Assembly (NCBI GenBank): GCA_965243835.1
Contig: OZ251578.1
Coordinates: forward strand, 124,001-188,000
Direction of reading: 5' to 3'
DNA from: G965202665 sp965243835
GTDB lineage: Bacteria; Actinomycetota; Acidimicrobiia; Spongiisociales; Spongiisociaceae
Length of the DNA: 64,000 bases
Position 1 is the first letter of the stretch, and each line of letters starts with the position of its first letter. Shown piece after piece: positions 62,674 through 64,000 of the stretch. The translations under genes and the position numbers were made by a program. The notes beneath the pieces were generated by a model. The model was not told the DNA's origin and did no database searches. It worked only from the letters and a program-made list of their open reading frames with translations.

Positions 62674-62784
62674 CCCCCTGGTTTTTCGGCGAAAAATCCC
62701 ATAAGCTGTGGGCGGGAGGGCGGGGGGCGGGCGGGACCCCGTGTGAAAATTTTTTTCGGAGAACGCGAAAAAATTCTTTAGCCG
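62674..62784 (+). repeat. Direct repeat copy B with hairpins and G-rich run
   Basis: 111 bp, same order of parts. The first hairpin keeps its stem with a changed loop (GGTTTTTC-GGC-GAAAAATCC), and the G-run at 62710-62735 is unchanged. Differences lie mostly in loops and spacer bases. Confidence 0.85.
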
Positions 62785-62910
62785 CGCGGTTGCGTTTTGG
62801 TTGCCGCAGGGCGGGTCTTTGGGTTTGGCAAGCGGGGGGAAGCGAGGGCCCAACGGCCGGCCCGGTTCGTTGGAAAGCGGGGGGAGGGAGCGCAACGGCC
62901 GGGGACGCGG

Positions 62911-62916
62911 TACAGT
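62911..62916 (+). promoter_or_regulatory. -10 box of menB
   Basis: TACAGT, seven bases before the ATG at 62924, implying a leaderless transcript. Confidence 0.4.
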
Positions 62917-62923
62917 TTGGGGG

Positions 62924-63814
62924 ATGACTACCGAACAAGTTTCCGCAATCTTCGATCCCGACGCCTGGCGGCGGGTGGACGGGTTCGAATTCACGGACCT
63001 CACCTACCACCGGGCGGTGGAGCAGGGGGCGGTGCGCATCGCCTTCAACCGGCCGGAGGTGCGCAACGCTTTCCGTCCCCGCACGGTGGACGAGTTGATC
63101 GCCGCTTTGGAGCACGCCTATCAGTGGACCGATGTGGGGGCGGTGTTGCTTACCGGCAACGGTCCCTCCCCCAAAGACGGAGGGTGGGCTTTCTGCTCCG
63201 GCGGCGATCAGCGCATCCGGGGCGCGGACGGCTACCAGTATGAAGACGGGTCCGCCGGGCCGGGCCGCCTGCATGTGATGGAAGCCCAGCGCCTGATCCG
63301 GTTTATGCCCAAAGCGGTTATAGCGGTGGTACCCGGCTGGGCGGTGGGGGGCGGGCACAGCCTGCATGTGGTGTGCGACCTCACCCTGGCTTCCCGTCAG
63401 CACGCCGTCTTCAAACAGACCGACGCCGACGTGGCCAGCTTCGACGCCGGATACGGCTCCGCCTACCTGACCCGGCAGATCGGCCAGAAGCGGGCCCGGG
63501 AAATCTTTTTCCGGGGGGCGGACTATTCGGCGGAGGAAGCGTACCGGATGGGGATGGTGAACGAGGTGGCGGACCATGCCGACTTGGAAAAGAGGGCTTT
63601 GGAATGGGCGGGGGAAATCAACGGAAAAAGCCCCATGTCCATCCGGATGCTGAAATACGCCTTCAACCTGATCGACGACGGCCTCGTCGGCCAGCAGGTG
63701 TTCGCCGCCGAAGCCACCCGCCTCGGCTATATGACCGAAGAAGCCCGGGAAGGCCGGGACGCCTTCGTGGAAAAACGCCCCCGGGATTTCACCCGCTTCC
63801 CCTGGCATTATTAG
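62924..63814 (+). CDS. menB: 1,4-dihydroxy-2-naphthoyl-CoA synthase
   Basis: 296 residues, ATG at 62924. Crotonase fold with MenB-specific features: FNRPEVRNAFRPRTVDEL, FCSGGDQRIRG, GRLHVMEAQRLIRFMPK, VVPGWAVGGGHSLH, the ASFDAGYGSAYL segment with the catalytic Asp, and a final RDFTRFPWHY. It closes the naphthoate ring in menaquinone synthesis. Other men genes are not in the window. The N-terminal extension of about 25 residues is normal for actinobacterial MenB. Confidence 0.93.
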   Translation: MTTEQVSAIFDPDAWRRVDGFEFTDLTYHRAVEQGAVRIAFNRPEVRNAFRPRTVDELIAALEHAYQWTDVGAVLLTGNGPSPKDGGWAFCSGGDQRIRGADGYQYEDGSAGPGRLHVMEAQRLIRFMPKAVIAVVPGWAVGGGHSLHVVCDLTLASRQHAVFKQTDADVASFDAGYGSAYLTRQIGQKRAREIFFRGADYSAEEAYRMGMVNEVADHADLEKRALEWAGEINGKSPMSIRMLKYAFNLIDDGLVGQQVFAAEATRLGYMTEEAREGRDAFVEKRPRDFTRFPWHY

Positions 63815-63925
63815 GCGCATAATTAGCAGTCCGATCCCCGCCAGCTTTGATATAACCCGCCGAAACCGCTAGTTTCGGAGGCGGGGAGGGGCGCGAGAGC
63901 CGCAACCAAGGAAAGGGAAGCCCGT

Positions 63926-64000
63926 ATGGACGCTGATATCTGGCGGTGGATATGGACCATTTTCGCGGCGGTGATGCTGGTGGGCGAAATCATCAGCCTG
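63926..64000 (+). CDS. Start of a membrane protein, probably NfeD-like (partial)
   Basis: ATG at 63926 behind GGAAAGGGAAG. Only 25 residues are visible: MDADIWRWIWTIFAAVMLVG then EIISL. One hydrophobic helix, in the style of NfeD-family N-termini (W-x-W ... G-E). The gene runs past the right edge. A TATAAC-like -10 lies near 63850. Confidence 0.45.
   Translation, partial: MDADIWRWIWTIFAAVMLVGEIISL

Larger units (their letters stand above)
62238..62923. other. 686-bp noncoding region with duplicated element
   Basis: No convincing ORF on either strand; a long minus-strand frame here is a shadow that also runs through menB. It contains a small CAGGC/GCCTG hairpin at 62258-62271 (possible weak terminator), the two repeat copies listed separately, and the menB promoter. 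Confidence 0.6.

Noticed and set aside
62318..63820. 500-aa minus-strand frame across the noncoding region and menB
   Set aside because: Overlaps menB completely; the apparently repeated protein segment is only the translated direct repeat.

Overview
The window comes from a high-GC bacterium. The best guess is an actinobacterium of the Acidimicrobiia type, possibly marine or host-associated. Reasons: very GC-rich codon use with long antisense shadow frames, a solute-binding lipoprotein with a threonine/alanine/proline linker, three proteins with C-terminal S-layer-homology (SLH) domains, a MenB gene, and several starts that look leaderless behind TAGGNT-like -10 boxes. The placement is inference; no rRNA or other taxonomic marker is present.

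Layout. 1-608 is the 3' end of an FAD amino-acid oxidase. 618-32150 is an accessory region built from two copies of one cassette. Each copy has a giant secreted protein of tandem Calx-beta-like domains ending in a Gly/Pro linker and SLH domains (6533 aa at 697-20298; about 1806 aa at 24871-30291). This is followed by a small membrane-anchored coiled-coil protein and then by Ala/Glu-rich helical proteins. The -35/-10 spacer of each giant gene contains an uninterrupted poly-G tract (12 G and 19 G), the architecture of slipped-strand phase-variable promoters. Copy one is scarred: two decayed coiled-coil genes, a minus-strand three-gene insert, a tandem duplication of one Ala-rich gene, and at its end a fragment of the start of the hydantoinase A gene, whose intact copy follows copy two. 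This points to segmental duplication of the cassette.

32151-37430 is a metabolic block: hydantoinase/oxoprolinase A and B and a DUF885 peptidase. 37583-40160 is a second accessory patch: a frameshifted HsdR-N-like gene, two tiny ORFs, and a paralogue of the minus-strand insert module seen at 21 kb.

40161-58891 is amino-acid metabolism and uptake: an ATP-NAD-kinase-like protein; glycine decarboxylase subunits 1 and 2; a 2Fe-2S/FAD dehydrogenase plus a DHDPS-family enzyme (possibly hydroxyproline-type catabolism); a class III aminotransferase and an Asp/Glu/hydantoin racemase on the minus strand; an SDR; a complete five-gene oligopeptide-type ABC transporter; and metX-metY with a CoA-binding protein.

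59004-64000 holds a third, smaller SLH protein; a GrdB/PrdB-like gene with an in-frame TGA that is very probably selenocysteine (U-P-V-C motif, hairpin directly downstream) and is co-oriented with a glutaredoxin; a noncoding stretch with a duplicated roughly 112-bp element carrying a G-quadruplex-like run; menB; and the start of an NfeD-like membrane protein. I saw no tRNA, rRNA, CRISPR array or transposase, but looked by eye only.
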